The position numbers and the translations under genes were made by a program. DNA of 64,000 bases from CAVPFA01 sp963703655 (GTDB lineage Bacteria > Actinomycetota > Acidimicrobiia > Acidimicrobiales > Bog-793), in contig CAVPFA010000004.1 in assembly GCA_963703655.1 (NCBI GenBank), forward strand, positions 496,001 to 560,000, written 5' to 3'. The notes beneath the pieces are model-generated. The model saw nothing but the letters and a program-made list of their open reading frames with translations, was not told the origin of the DNA and did not search any database. Positions within the stretch are counted from its first letter, which is position 1, and each line of letters begins with the position of its first letter. This document shows positions 1-8,475 of the stretch, in pieces.

Positions 1-510
1 CAGCAGCTCGAGGCGCGCGTGCAAGCGTTCCGCACCCAGAAGGAGACTTTGAAGGCTTCTTACACCGCCGCGCAGGCGCAGACCAAGATCGGCGAGGCAG
101 TTTCGGGCATCTCGGAATCGATGAGCGATACAGGCCTCGCGATGCAGCGGGCGCAGGACAAGATCGCGCAGATGCAGGCGCGCGCCGGCGCCGTCGACGA
201 GCTCTTGGCCTCCGGAACTCTGACCGACCTTTCCGGGTCGTCAGATCCCATCCAAGCCGAGCTCGACAAGACCGCCTCCTCGGGCCAGGTGGAGCTTCAG
301 CTCGCTGCCCTGAAGAACGAGCTCAACCCGCCGGGTGCGGCGCCGAGCGGTGAGCTCGGGGCCGGCGACGCGGCCGTGGCCGGGCCGGCTGAAGAGCCTG
401 TCGATGGTGAGGTGGTCCCGGAGCCGCCGGCAGCAACCGCCGCAGCGGCGGGAGCGCCTGCCGCCCCGAAGGACCCGTTCAGCCTCGACGACGCCGGGAA
501 CGCCTCATGA
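1..510 (+). CDS. pspA: PspA/IM30 family phage-shock protein, C-terminal part (5' end outside window)
   Basis: Open from the first base of the window to a TGA at 508-510, so the N-terminus is missing. About 100 residues of charged, helical, coiled-coil-like sequence (for example QKETLKASYTAAQAQ and MQRAQDKIAQMQARAGAVDEL) match the end of the PspA helical core. Then comes a tail of about 65 residues rich in Ala, Pro, Gly and Glu. PspA proteins form ESCRT-III-like assemblies on the inner membrane under envelope stress. The identification rests on this fragment plus the next three genes, which are standard actinobacterial partners. The stop overlaps the pspAA start (ATGA). The low-complexity tail is longer than in classic PspA and is probably disordered. 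Confidence 0.85.
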   Translation, partial: QQLEARVQAFRTQKETLKASYTAAQAQTKIGEAVSGISESMSDTGLAMQRAQDKIAQMQARAGAVDELLASGTLTDLSGSSDPIQAELDKTASSGQVELQLAALKNELNPPGAAPSGELGAGDAAVAGPAEEPVDGEVVPEPPAATAAAAGAPAAPKDPFSLDDAGNAS

Positions 511-785
511 TCGTCCGCATCCTCGGACAAGGCCAGATCGAGCTCGACGACAACCAGATCGCCGCGATGGACGAGCTCGACCAAAAGCTGCTGGCGGCTC
601 TCGATGCCGGCGACGAGCCGACCTTTCGTGAGGTTCTCAACGGCTTGCTCCAAAAGGTGCGATCGGAAGGAACGCCCGTTCCCCCCGATCGTTTCGTACC
701 GTCCGATCTGACATTGCCCGACGAGCACGCGTCCCTCGCCGAGGTGCGGGAGCTTCTGGCTTCCGGGGACGCGGGGGAATCCTGA
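507..785 (+). CDS. pspAA: PspA-associated protein PspAA
   Basis: A 92-residue protein starting MIVRILGQGQ with an internal GTPVPPDRFVPSDLTLP segment and a SLAEVRELL end, the pattern of the PspAA domain found beside pspA in Actinobacteria. Its molecular role is not established; partnership with PspA is inferred in the family from gene neighbourhood. The ATG overlaps the pspA stop by four bases, so translation is probably coupled. The stop at 783-785 is five bases before the htpX ATG, consistent with one operon. Confidence 0.88.
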   Translation: MIVRILGQGQIELDDNQIAAMDELDQKLLAALDAGDEPTFREVLNGLLQKVRSEGTPVPPDRFVPSDLTLPDEHASLAEVRELLASGDAGES

Positions 786-790
786 GTCAG

Positions 791-1951
791 ATGTCGACCC
801 GCACTCGCTTTCCCGCAGACCGTGGTCTCACGGCCCGCATGATATCTACCGTTTTCCTTCTCGGCCTCCTATACGCCCTTTTCGTCACCGTCCTGTTCCT
901 CGTCGGGGTCAAGCTCGTTTTCATCCTGGTCATCGCGTTCGGCCTCCTGTTCGTCCAGTACTTCTACTCGGACCGGATCGCCCTGTACTCGATGAACGGC
1001 AAGATCGTCACGCGTGAGCAGGCGCCCAAGCTTCACGGCGTGGTCGACCGGCTGTGCGCCATGGCCGACATGCCCAAGTCCAGAGTGGCGATCGCTGATG
1101 TCGACATGCCGAACGCCTTTGCGACCGGTCGTGACCAGAAACACGCCGTCGTCTGCGTCACGACGGGCATCCTGCGACGACTCGACGAGCCCGAGCTCGA
1201 AGCCGTGCTGGCCCACGAGCTGTCGCACGTCGCTCACCGCGACGTCGCCGTCATGACCATCGCCAGCTTTCTCGGGATCCTCGCCGGCCTTTTGACCCGC
1301 GTGCTCGCGTACGCGGGCCTGTTCGGCGGCTTCGGCGGAGGGAGCAACAGGAATTCGAACAGCGGCGCCCAGCTGGCCCTGGTCGAGCTGGGCCTGCTCG
1401 CGTTCTCGGCTCTCGTGTACGCGATCAGCTTCGTCCTGATCCGGACGCTCTCGCGCTACCGGGAGCTCGCGGCGGACCGGTCCGGGGCGATCCTCATCGG
1501 CCAGCCACGGCTGCTCGCCCAGGCCCTCGTCAAGGTCACCGGTGAGATGTCAACCGTCCCGACGCGCGACCTGCGGGCCGCCGAGCACTTCAACGCCTTC
1601 TACTTCGCCCCGGCGCTCGTGAGGGGCAAGGGGCCGAGCCTCTCCAACTTGTTCTCGACCCACCCCACCCTCGAGCGCCGCCTGCAGCAGCTGACCGAGC
1701 TCGAGGCCCAGATGGACGCGCGGCGTGAAGCTGTTCGACGTGCTGCTCGGCCGGACCAAGCCCGTCCAACCCAACCTCGATCACCTGTTCGGGCTCCCAG
1801 GCGCCGAGATCACTCTCGAGGCGTCCCTGGGGCTCGTTCCGAGCGCTCAGGCGGGCGTCTGCTTCAAGCCGGCGACAGGACAGCAGTTCGCCGCGACCGC
1901 CACGGAGGTCGAGCAGCTCCTCGACCTCGGCAAAGACACCAAAATCCATGA
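791..1951 (+). CDS. htpX: M48 family membrane zinc metalloprotease HtpX; 3' end probably frameshifted
   Basis: HtpX degrades damaged membrane proteins at the inner membrane. Two N-terminal hydrophobic segments (roughly residues 18-58) are followed by the zinc motif HELSH in a VLAHELSHVAHRD context, a second hydrophobic pair around residues 155-215, and the conserved segment SRYRELAADRSGA carrying the third zinc ligand. The family normally ends soon after the FSTHPTLERRLQQL segment, near base 1715. Here the frame instead runs on for about 75 Arg/Pro-rich residues across the start of pspAB. A TGA at 1726-1728, overlapping the pspAB GTG in the usual GTGA manner, would end the gene if one base were missing around 1711-1725. 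The gene is real; the end at 1951 is doubtful. Confidence 0.88.
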   Translation: MSTRTRFPADRGLTARMISTVFLLGLLYALFVTVLFLVGVKLVFILVIAFGLLFVQYFYSDRIALYSMNGKIVTREQAPKLHGVVDRLCAMADMPKSRVAIADVDMPNAFATGRDQKHAVVCVTTGILRRLDEPELEAVLAHELSHVAHRDVAVMTIASFLGILAGLLTRVLAYAGLFGGFGGGSNRNSNSGAQLALVELGLLAFSALVYAISFVLIRTLSRYRELAADRSGAILIGQPRLLAQALVKVTGEMSTVPTRDLRAAEHFNAFYFAPALVRGKGPSLSNLFSTHPTLERRLQQLTELEAQMDARREAVRRAARPDQARPTQPRSPVRAPRRRDHSRGVPGARSERSGGRLLQAGDRTAVRRDRHGGRAAPRPRQRHQNP

Positions 1952-2333
1952 GGAATCCGACTCCTACGGCTACAGGTGGGCCGTCATCGACGACGACGAC
2001 TTCAGCGATCTCATCAACCAGGTCCACGTCGTCAACACCACGCTCGAGGACCACGGCTGGGGACCACAGCTTTTGTGCTCGGTCTTCGGCTTCAAGCCCG
2101 TTCCCGGCGGTGCCGCCGACCCGGGGGCCGCGACCGGCGCGCCGAAGGTGGCAGGCACCTACCTCGTCTACCTCTACAAGCGGGGCACGTTCTATCCCTT
2201 CGTCCCGCTGCCCGGCGCGGAGAGGCGCGACAACGACCACGAGCGCCTGCTGAACGTGACGCTCGCACAGGACCTCGAGATGGAACCTGACCTCGAGCGT
2301 TGGTTCCCTCTGTGGGGTCTGCCCGTCCACTGA
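1725..2333 (+). CDS. pspAB: PspA-associated protein PspAB
   Basis: A 202-residue protein from a GTG start, beginning MKLFDVLLGRTKPVQPNLD and continuing with a GAEITLEASLG segment, as in the PspAB family linked to PspA and HtpX in Actinobacteria. No catalytic motif or membrane segment is visible, so it is probably cytoplasmic. It closes the psp operon. The apparent 227-base overlap with htpX is probably an artefact of a frameshift at the end of htpX. The next gene is convergent, 24 bases away. Confidence 0.82.
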   Translation: MKLFDVLLGRTKPVQPNLDHLFGLPGAEITLEASLGLVPSAQAGVCFKPATGQQFAATATEVEQLLDLGKDTKIHEESDSYGYRWAVIDDDDFSDLINQVHVVNTTLEDHGWGPQLLCSVFGFKPVPGGAADPGAATGAPKVAGTYLVYLYKRGTFYPFVPLPGAERRDNDHERLLNVTLAQDLEMEPDLERWFPLWGLPVH

Positions 2334-2356
2334 GGGCGCGACACGGGCGGAGCTGC

Positions 2357-3421
2357 TCATATGAGGGCGCCTCCGCGACGGAACGGATCCCACGCCGGCG
2401 TGGCATTTCGCAGGTAGTTGACGACGATTCCGGAGATGACAGCCGGGTCGAGGTCCGTGCAGCCATCCGGGGCCGGGCGCATCCGCGTCACGATGGTTCC
2501 GACGCCGTCGGCTGTCCAGCGAATGCCGGCCGGTTCGGCCGCGCTCAACCGCTCGGCCAGCGGCGCCAGGTCGGGACGCAGCGGCAGCCGTCGGCTCACG
2601 TAGCGAACCCAACCCTCGTAGCGCAGGTACAGCTCGCACAAGCCGTCGTCGAACGCGAGGATCCTCGATGCCGAAGTCGAGCTGTGAAGTGCGATCTCGT
2701 TGAATTGCAACCCGCTTCCCCCGCCACTGACACGTGTGACGACCGCAAGATCGACCTCGGGCATCTCGGTGATCTGCACGCGGCCGGCTCGAATGTCCTC
2801 CAGCCCGGCGGTGAGCGCGGCGTCCTGTTCCTGCCAGAATCGCTGGAAACGTTCCGGGTGCTCGAGTAGCTCGACAGTCCGCTCCAGCACGGCCAGGTAC
2901 CGGGGCCCGCATAGGCTGCCCGGGAGTTCGCCGCGCACTCCCGGCCGAGGCACCTCAGCGGCGGCGTGCTCGCCAACCGGGGCGATCGCGAACGCGATGC
3001 GCGCCGCTTGCCGGGATTTCACTACCCCGAAATCGCCGCAGGAGGCCACGTCGACGAGCAACTCCTCGTGGCTCAACGCAGCCTCGGGGTCGGTCATTGC
3101 GAACACCGACACCAGCCCGTCCTCGTCGAAGTGGTCATTGGTGACGGCCTCGGCTCGCCCCCCGGCTTTTATTGCCCTCGCCGTCTCGGCGCTCGAACGG
3201 CGCCGGCCGCCTGTGCCGCCTCGCGTGGTGCCTCCGTGCGCCGCGTGCAGGAAGGTAAACACGATCTGAGCTGAGAGATCGCGAGCGAGGCCCTTAGGAG
3301 TCGGGCTCTGTGGCCAGTGCGAAAGGGTCAGGACCGACCCGGGACGCTCCGCACCGTCGACGAGCACATGGGGCCGATCTCCAAGGTCCTCGACAGGAAC
3401 GTAAGGGAGCGCCCGGATCAC
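2357..3421 (-). CDS. Uncharacterised protein, DUF6687-like
   Basis: 354 residues with no signal peptide or membrane segment. The N-terminus (LPYVPVEDLGDRPHVLVDGA, then LTLSHWPQSPTP) and a central DEDGLVSVFAMTDPE segment resemble an uncharacterised actinobacterial family I recall as DUF6687; that name is from memory. The GTG start at 3421 lies four bases beyond the acyl-CoA dehydrogenase stop, so the two genes are probably cotranscribed and may share a lipid-related role, but nothing in the sequence reveals a reaction. Confidence 0.6.
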   Translation of the reverse strand: MIRALPYVPVEDLGDRPHVLVDGAERPGSVLTLSHWPQSPTPKGLARDLSAQIVFTFLHAAHGGTTRGGTGGRRRSSAETARAIKAGGRAEAVTNDHFDEDGLVSVFAMTDPEAALSHEELLVDVASCGDFGVVKSRQAARIAFAIAPVGEHAAAEVPRPGVRGELPGSLCGPRYLAVLERTVELLEHPERFQRFWQEQDAALTAGLEDIRAGRVQITEMPEVDLAVVTRVSGGGSGLQFNEIALHSSTSASRILAFDDGLCELYLRYEGWVRYVSRRLPLRPDLAPLAERLSAAEPAGIRWTADGVGTIVTRMRPAPDGCTDLDPAVISGIVVNYLRNATPAWDPFRRGGALI

Positions 3422-3424
3422 CAG

Positions 3425-4723
3425 TCAACCTTCGATTGCTGCCTCGTCCAACAGGTCGGCGAACTTCGCCATCGCGGCGGCCCGGCGAGTCGGGACGTGC
3501 TCGCTCGGAACCTCGACGCTCTGGTAGCGCTTCAAGGTGTGCCGAGCGACGGTCACGCGGTGGACCTCGTCCGGGCCGTCGTAGATCCGCGCAGCCCTCG
3601 CTGCCCGGTACATCTGCTCGAGGGGGAGATCTGTGGAATAACCCAGCGCGCCATGGACCTGGATCGCCCGGTCGATCACGTCGTAGAGGACCTTCGCCCC
3701 AAAGAACTTGATCATCGCGATCTCGTCGCGTGCCGCCGCGGCGCCTTGCTTGTCCATCTTCCACGCGGCTTGCAAGGTCAGCAGCCGCGCCGCTGTCATC
3801 TCCGCAAGTGAGTCGGCGACCCAGTTCTGGACGGTCTGTTTCTCCCCTAGGTACGAGCCGTGGGTCCACCGGGAGACGGCCCGCTCGCATAGCATGTCGA
3901 AGGCTCGGCGGGACTGTCCGAGCCAGCGCATGCAGTGGTGGATGCGGCCAGGTCCGAGCCGTTGCTGAGCGAGCCGGAACCCGTCTCCTTCGCGCCCCAC
4001 GAGGTTGCCGATCGGCACCCGGACGTCCCGGTAGACAACCTCGGAGTGCGCGCCGAATTTGCCGAAGTGCTCAACGGGGTCCTCCATCGTGGCCACGTCC
4101 CGGACGATGTCGACTCCGGGCGTCTTGGCGGGGACGAGGATCATGGACGAACCCTGGTAGGGGTGAACATCCGGGTTGGTCACGGCCATCACGACGAGCA
4201 CGTCGGCAATCGACCCGTTCGTCGTGAACCACTTGTGCCCGTTGATCAACCATTCGTCGCCGTCGCGCTCTGCCCTCGTCGAGATGAGCGTCGGGTCCGA
4301 GCCCGCACCGGGCTCGGTCATAGAAAAGCCGCTGCGGATCTCGCCGGCGAGCAACGGCTCGAGCCATTGCGATCGCTGGTCTTCGCGCGCCGTCGATTCG
4401 ATCCCGATCGCGATGAGCTCAGCGTTGCCCGAATCGGGCGCGTTGTTGCCGAATGCGACGGGCCCATAGGGGGTCTGCCCGAGAATCTCGTGCATTAGTC
4501 CGAGCTTGACCTGCCCGAAGCCCCCGCCGCCCAGCTCGGGGGGCAGATGCGAAGCCCACAAGCCCTGATGCCTGACCTCATCTTGCAGCGGTGCTAGGGC
4601 ACGCTTCAGCTGGGTCTCGGTCAGGCTTAGGGTCTCGAGTGGGAAGAGCTCTTCGCGCACGAACTCTCGCATCCAGGCCAGCTTCTGCTCGAACTCGGCC
4701 TCGGTCTCGAAGTCCCACGTCAT
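3425..4723 (-). CDS. Acyl-CoA dehydrogenase, ACAD10/11-like
   Basis: A 432-residue FAD enzyme that would oxidise an acyl-CoA to the 2-enoyl-CoA. The ACAD signature MTEPGAGSDP and the following GHKWFTTNGS are present, and the C-terminal domain carries QVHGALGYS and IYDGPDEVHR. In ordinary family members the last motif holds a catalytic Glu; the Asp version seen here is typical of the ACAD10/11 branch. The ATG has a good ribosome site (AAGGAG, seven-base spacing). Substrate chain length cannot be read from the sequence. It leads a two-gene unit with the DUF6687-like gene. Confidence 0.9.
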   Translation of the reverse strand: MTWDFETEAEFEQKLAWMREFVREELFPLETLSLTETQLKRALAPLQDEVRHQGLWASHLPPELGGGGFGQVKLGLMHEILGQTPYGPVAFGNNAPDSGNAELIAIGIESTAREDQRSQWLEPLLAGEIRSGFSMTEPGAGSDPTLISTRAERDGDEWLINGHKWFTTNGSIADVLVVMAVTNPDVHPYQGSSMILVPAKTPGVDIVRDVATMEDPVEHFGKFGAHSEVVYRDVRVPIGNLVGREGDGFRLAQQRLGPGRIHHCMRWLGQSRRAFDMLCERAVSRWTHGSYLGEKQTVQNWVADSLAEMTAARLLTLQAAWKMDKQGAAAARDEIAMIKFFGAKVLYDVIDRAIQVHGALGYSTDLPLEQMYRAARAARIYDGPDEVHRVTVARHTLKRYQSVEVPSEHVPTRRAAAMAKFADLLDEAAIEG

Positions 4724-4837
4724 CTCGGCTCTCCTTGCAACTCACCCACTCCCGCGCCCGGACAACGTTAGGCGAGGTTGTTCGCTCAGCGAGGACGAGG
4801 AGAGGAAATCCTTACAAGGAGAGGGCGGCCCTGCCCG

Positions 4838-7165
4838 TCAGTGGACGGCGGGGCAAGATGTGTTCGGGCAAAGGACGTAAGTGTCCTCTTGCCAGAGCGG
4901 AACGCCCGCTGGGATCAGGTTCGGCGGTGACAGGAACGCCAGACGCTGGTCGAAGCTGAACTCCTTTTGGTACCCGTCCTGTCCGACGATCCCGAAGGGC
5001 CCGCGGTACTGGCTCAGGTCGGCACCGTTGAGGTAGGCGTTGCCCGACTGCGGGGTCGTGTTCCAGTTCTCGACACCGAAGGATCCCTGGACACCGAAGA
5101 CCGCCGCGTCGACGATGACGTTTTGTGGGTTGCAGACAGTCGGCCAGACCGCAGCCGGATCATTCGGGTAGTACGTGCCGTTGATGACGGTCCCGCCGAA
5201 ACCACCGCTCTTTTGGTTGACTGGACTGCCGGTGCCGTCGCCGAACCCGTTACTCGTGCAGTTCTGCGGGTTCTCGAGGGGGTTGCTGGAGGTCCGCTGG
5301 TTGCCGGAGATGAGGATGTCGTCCTGAGCTGAAAGCCCGAGAATGTCGGGAGTCGTGGCCGTCGTGCATGCCGTGACTGACGACGGGTCCGTTTGCGACG
5401 CTCCGCCGCCGCCGTCGGCGCAAGAGTAGGTCAAGTCCCGCGTCACCATTATGTTGGCCTGGGATGCCACGGTCAGTGATCCGTGCAGCTCGCCTTCGAT
5501 GTAAACGTCACCTTCGAGGCACTGTTGGCTGTTCGCCGGCTGGGCGGACTGATAGGGGTTGAAGCACGGATTTGCGCCGCCGGGGTTCGAGCCGTCGCTA
5601 GGCACTGTGGGCGGCGTGCTTCCCGGAATGTCGTTCTCCACGTAGATGACGCCGTCACTTGGCAACGCGATGTTCGAGATGAGAGGGTTGGCCGCCGAGA
5701 ACGTCGAGCCGCCCGAACATGCCGACGTCGTGGTGGTGGTGTTGATCGAGAGCGGGCTCCAGACGTCCATGGTCGTCGTGCCGCCCGAGGTGACGAGCTC
5801 GATCATGGTCGGCCCGACGTAAGTGCAGCCCGTTCCGATCGCTGGGGCAGGCGGGCTGACGGTCCCATACTGCTGAAGTGAGGAGTTCGTGCTGGGCAGG
5901 CTCTGGGAGCCGTTGAGCGCGACGCCGTGGGCGAGTGTCGGCGTATCGCCCCCGCCGCCGCAGTTGAGGTTGTCAGTCGTATAGCCCGCGGGAACATAGT
6001 CGCCGATAAGCGACGAAGGATAGGGTCCCTTGGTACCGGAGTTCGCGGCCGTGACGAGGACGGACCCGGGCACGTCCCGAGGCGACCCAGGACCTGTCAC
6101 CGGAAGATAGGGAACGTTCGAGGGCGCGCCTGAAGTAAGGGAAACAGGCGAGCCGTTGAAGGTGGGGGAGCCACAGACATGAAGCTGGTCGTTGGTGTAG
6201 ACGGGACCGTTGAAGGTCTCGCCGTTGACGAAGTCGTAGGGCGACTCGCACGGCAGGGCCGGTACTGTCACAGTCGTCGTCTGGGGGCCCGGGATAGTGA
6301 AGCTGAAGCCACTGTTCTGGAAGTAAGGGCCGTAGTAGGGATAGCCCGACGAATACTTGGTGCCCCCGATCGTCAGGCCCAGCGCGTCGACAAAGGTGTT
6401 CACACTGTAGGTGTCGTACTTGCAGGCCAGTTGCCAGACCGAAGCGGCTGGATTCACCGTGGAGGTCGTGCCCGCACTGTTCGTGTAGCTCGACACGGGG
6501 TAATTGTTCTCGGGGATCGAGGTCGTGGCGCCACCTGCGATCGAGGCGGTTACGTCGTTTCCCTGGATCGTTTGTGAGTTGGGATCGAGCACCTCGTAGT
6601 TGGAGTAGTAAGCGTTGTCGAGGATCGAGGACGCGCCGAAGCTCGCCTGTGCGTAAACGTAGGCATAGTGCCCGGGCACGCCAGCTCGCCCGGTGACGGC
6701 GAGCACCACGGTTCCGGCTGAACTGCCCGTCGTGCTGAACAGGCTCGAGGCGTTGGGCACGTAGTGAAAGGCCTCTGAGGGACTCGTCCCTGAGAGATCG
6801 CACGTCGAGGGCTGATTCGCTCCGCACCAACCCGAGAGGGCCGGGTCGTGCGTCGGGTTATTGGCCGCCGTGTAGGTGTAGTAGTTCGAGTACGAGTCGA
6901 GGTTGTCCCGGTACCACTGGACGCCGGCTTCAGCCGCGGCAAGCGCTGCGTGCGAGCTGGTGGACGCGTTGAGCAGCGGGGCGTCGGTGATCACCTGTCC
7001 CGCCATGAGCGGGGCGAGCGCCGCGAGGAGCACGAGGAGCACCACGACGATCACCATGGTCTGGCCGGCATCGTCCCGGTGCTCTAGTCGACGCCGGAGT
7101 CGGTCGCTAAAAGTGCGGTGACCGCCACGGCGGATGCGACGCCCCGGAGCCGCGGCCGACGTCAT
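4838..7165 (-). CDS. Cassette P4 gene c: PilX/DUF4900-like pilus-associated protein
   Basis: 775 residues. The ATG at 7165 overlaps the stop of the preceding prepilin gene (ATGA); the open frame extends 63 codons further upstream, but that part is antisense-type sequence inside gene b. A basic N-terminus leads to one hydrophobic helix (about residues 36-58, after GQTMV) without the Glu5 of true prepilins, the usual state of PilX-like partners. A long Ser/Thr/Gly-rich ectodomain follows. Its end has the segments GDVYIEGELHGSLTVASQ, NIMVTRDLTY, VDAAVFGVQGSFGVENW and KEFSFDQRL, recalling DUF4900-type beta-helical proteins beside pseudopilins. Very similar over its whole length to P3c. Probably anchored in the membrane and exposed outside. 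Confidence 0.75.
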   Translation of the reverse strand: MTSAAAPGRRIRRGGHRTFSDRLRRRLEHRDDAGQTMVIVVVLLVLLAALAPLMAGQVITDAPLLNASTSSHAALAAAEAGVQWYRDNLDSYSNYYTYTAANNPTHDPALSGWCGANQPSTCDLSGTSPSEAFHYVPNASSLFSTTGSSAGTVVLAVTGRAGVPGHYAYVYAQASFGASSILDNAYYSNYEVLDPNSQTIQGNDVTASIAGGATTSIPENNYPVSSYTNSAGTTSTVNPAASVWQLACKYDTYSVNTFVDALGLTIGGTKYSSGYPYYGPYFQNSGFSFTIPGPQTTTVTVPALPCESPYDFVNGETFNGPVYTNDQLHVCGSPTFNGSPVSLTSGAPSNVPYLPVTGPGSPRDVPGSVLVTAANSGTKGPYPSSLIGDYVPAGYTTDNLNCGGGGDTPTLAHGVALNGSQSLPSTNSSLQQYGTVSPPAPAIGTGCTYVGPTMIELVTSGGTTTMDVWSPLSINTTTTTSACSGGSTFSAANPLISNIALPSDGVIYVENDIPGSTPPTVPSDGSNPGGANPCFNPYQSAQPANSQQCLEGDVYIEGELHGSLTVASQANIMVTRDLTYSCADGGGGASQTDPSSVTACTTATTPDILGLSAQDDILISGNQRTSSNPLENPQNCTSNGFGDGTGSPVNQKSGGFGGTVINGTYYPNDPAAVWPTVCNPQNVIVDAAVFGVQGSFGVENWNTTPQSGNAYLNGADLSQYRGPFGIVGQDGYQKEFSFDQRLAFLSPPNLIPAGVPLWQEDTYVLCPNTSCPAVH

Positions 7166-8475
7166 GGCAGGTTTGGCGGCGACGACGAGGTTGCCGACGT
7201 CGAGCCCGAGTAGGTGGAGCTGCCCTCGTAGGTCGCGGAGACCGTGTAAGTGTCTCCGCTCTGGAGCGAGGCTTGTGACCAGGTGGCCGAGCCTGCGCTG
7301 AGCGAGGATTGGCCGCTGTAGTTGTTGCAACCACCAGAGCGACCGGTGGAGCAAACCTGGAGAGTGAACTCGACCGTGCCAGTGGCCGCAGAGGGCGATA
7401 CCGTCGCGGTCACGGTGAGAGTGTCCTGGCTGTGCCTGCTCTTCGTCGCTGAGACAGCGATGGTTGTGCTGGTCGACATCGGGACCGTGATCGAGGCCGT
7501 CCCCGTTGAGGGCTGGAAGTCATCGGTGCCTGAGAACGACGCGGTCACCACGTAGGTCCCGGACGTCGCCGGGGTAAACGTGCACGTGGCGCTGCCGGAC
7601 GTGCTCACGTCGACAGGCGAGGTGCAGGCGGACAACGCGACGCCGCCCTGAGTCACGGTGAAGGTGACGGTCCCTCCGTCGGGGATCGGGCTGACCGTCG
7701 CTGTCACGGTGAGCGGGGAGCCCGCTGCGATCGTGCCGCTCGGGGGCGTGACCGATGTTGAGGTGGTCGGGGCTGGGGCACCAGCGGCGTTCTGGAGGTA
7801 GACGGTCGTCTGAAAAGTAGTGGGATGCACCGCCTGGAAGCCCGCGGTCGGGACTTGGGGACCTGCGAGGAAGGTGACGTCAACTCCCACGGCGACGATC
7901 TCGCTCAGCTGGGCGTTGGTCGGCGTCGTCGTGGAGGCGAGCACCACGGGCGTGACGCTGTAGTTGTTGTAGTAGTAGGTGAACGCCGTCGGGGAGCTCA
8001 CCGCGTCGTAGTCGTTGAGGGTCCTCGTGGTCCCGCCGTTGGGGGTGAGCGAGGTCGAGAAGTTGGCGTCGAGCTTGGGACCGGCGGGGGGCGTGAGTGC
8101 CGCTCCAAAGGTCGCGGTCTGCGGGGTGCCGCCCGAGCTCACGCCGGCGAGGATGCTCGTTTCGAGCGTCGTGGCATTCGAGCCCGGAAGGACCACGATG
8201 GAGGAGTGGAGATACTGCAGCAGGCCCTCTCCGGCAGTCTGGTCCTGTTGCACTCCCGCCATCGTGTCCCTGACGTTCGTGCTCTGCTGGACAAGGTTGG
8301 TCACGAACCCGAGAACGAGTCCGACGACCACCGACACCACGAGCAGCGTGACCAATGTCTCGACGATGGTGAAGCCATCGTCTTCGCTGGCCTGCTGTCG
8401 AGCTCGGCGAACGCGACCGCTGGCCGGCGCTCGTCCAAGTACGAGATCAAGAGCTGACTGCAGGCGAGGTCTCAT
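7162..8475 (-). CDS. Cassette P4 gene b: PilW-like prepilin with two bacterial Ig-like domains
   Basis: 437 residues. The ATG at 8475 overlaps the P4a stop (ATGA). A basic 34-residue leader ends at the prepilin peptidase site G34/F35 followed by TIVETLVT, placing Glu at position +5 of the mature protein, then a hydrophobic helix. The ectodomain has a conserved pseudopilin head (about 55-225) followed by two Big_3-type Ig-like domains (about 232-330 and 333-437), recognisable from the TVTATVSPIPDGGTVTFTV and GTVEFTL patterns. Ig-like repeats at the end of a minor pilin suggest a tip or adhesive subunit; that is inference. About 90% identical by eye to P3b in the pilin head. Confidence 0.8.
   Translation of the reverse strand: MRPRLQSALDLVLGRAPASGRVRRARQQASEDDGFTIVETLVTLLVVSVVVGLVLGFVTNLVQQSTNVRDTMAGVQQDQTAGEGLLQYLHSSIVVLPGSNATTLETSILAGVSSGGTPQTATFGAALTPPAGPKLDANFSTSLTPNGGTTRTLNDYDAVSSPTAFTYYYNNYSVTPVVLASTTTPTNAQLSEIVAVGVDVTFLAGPQVPTAGFQAVHPTTFQTTVYLQNAAGAPAPTTSTSVTPPSGTIAAGSPLTVTATVSPIPDGGTVTFTVTQGGVALSACTSPVDVSTSGSATCTFTPATSGTYVVTASFSGTDDFQPSTGTASITVPMSTSTTIAVSATKSRHSQDTLTVTATVSPSAATGTVEFTLQVCSTGRSGGCNNYSGQSSLSAGSATWSQASLQSGDTYTVSATYEGSSTYSGSTSATSSSPPNLP

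Noticed and set aside
7166..7354. N-terminal 63-codon extension of P4c (and similar extensions of P3c and P2c)
   Set aside because: The extensions lie inside the preceding prepilin genes; ATGs overlapping the upstream stops give sensible basic N-termini before the membrane helix.
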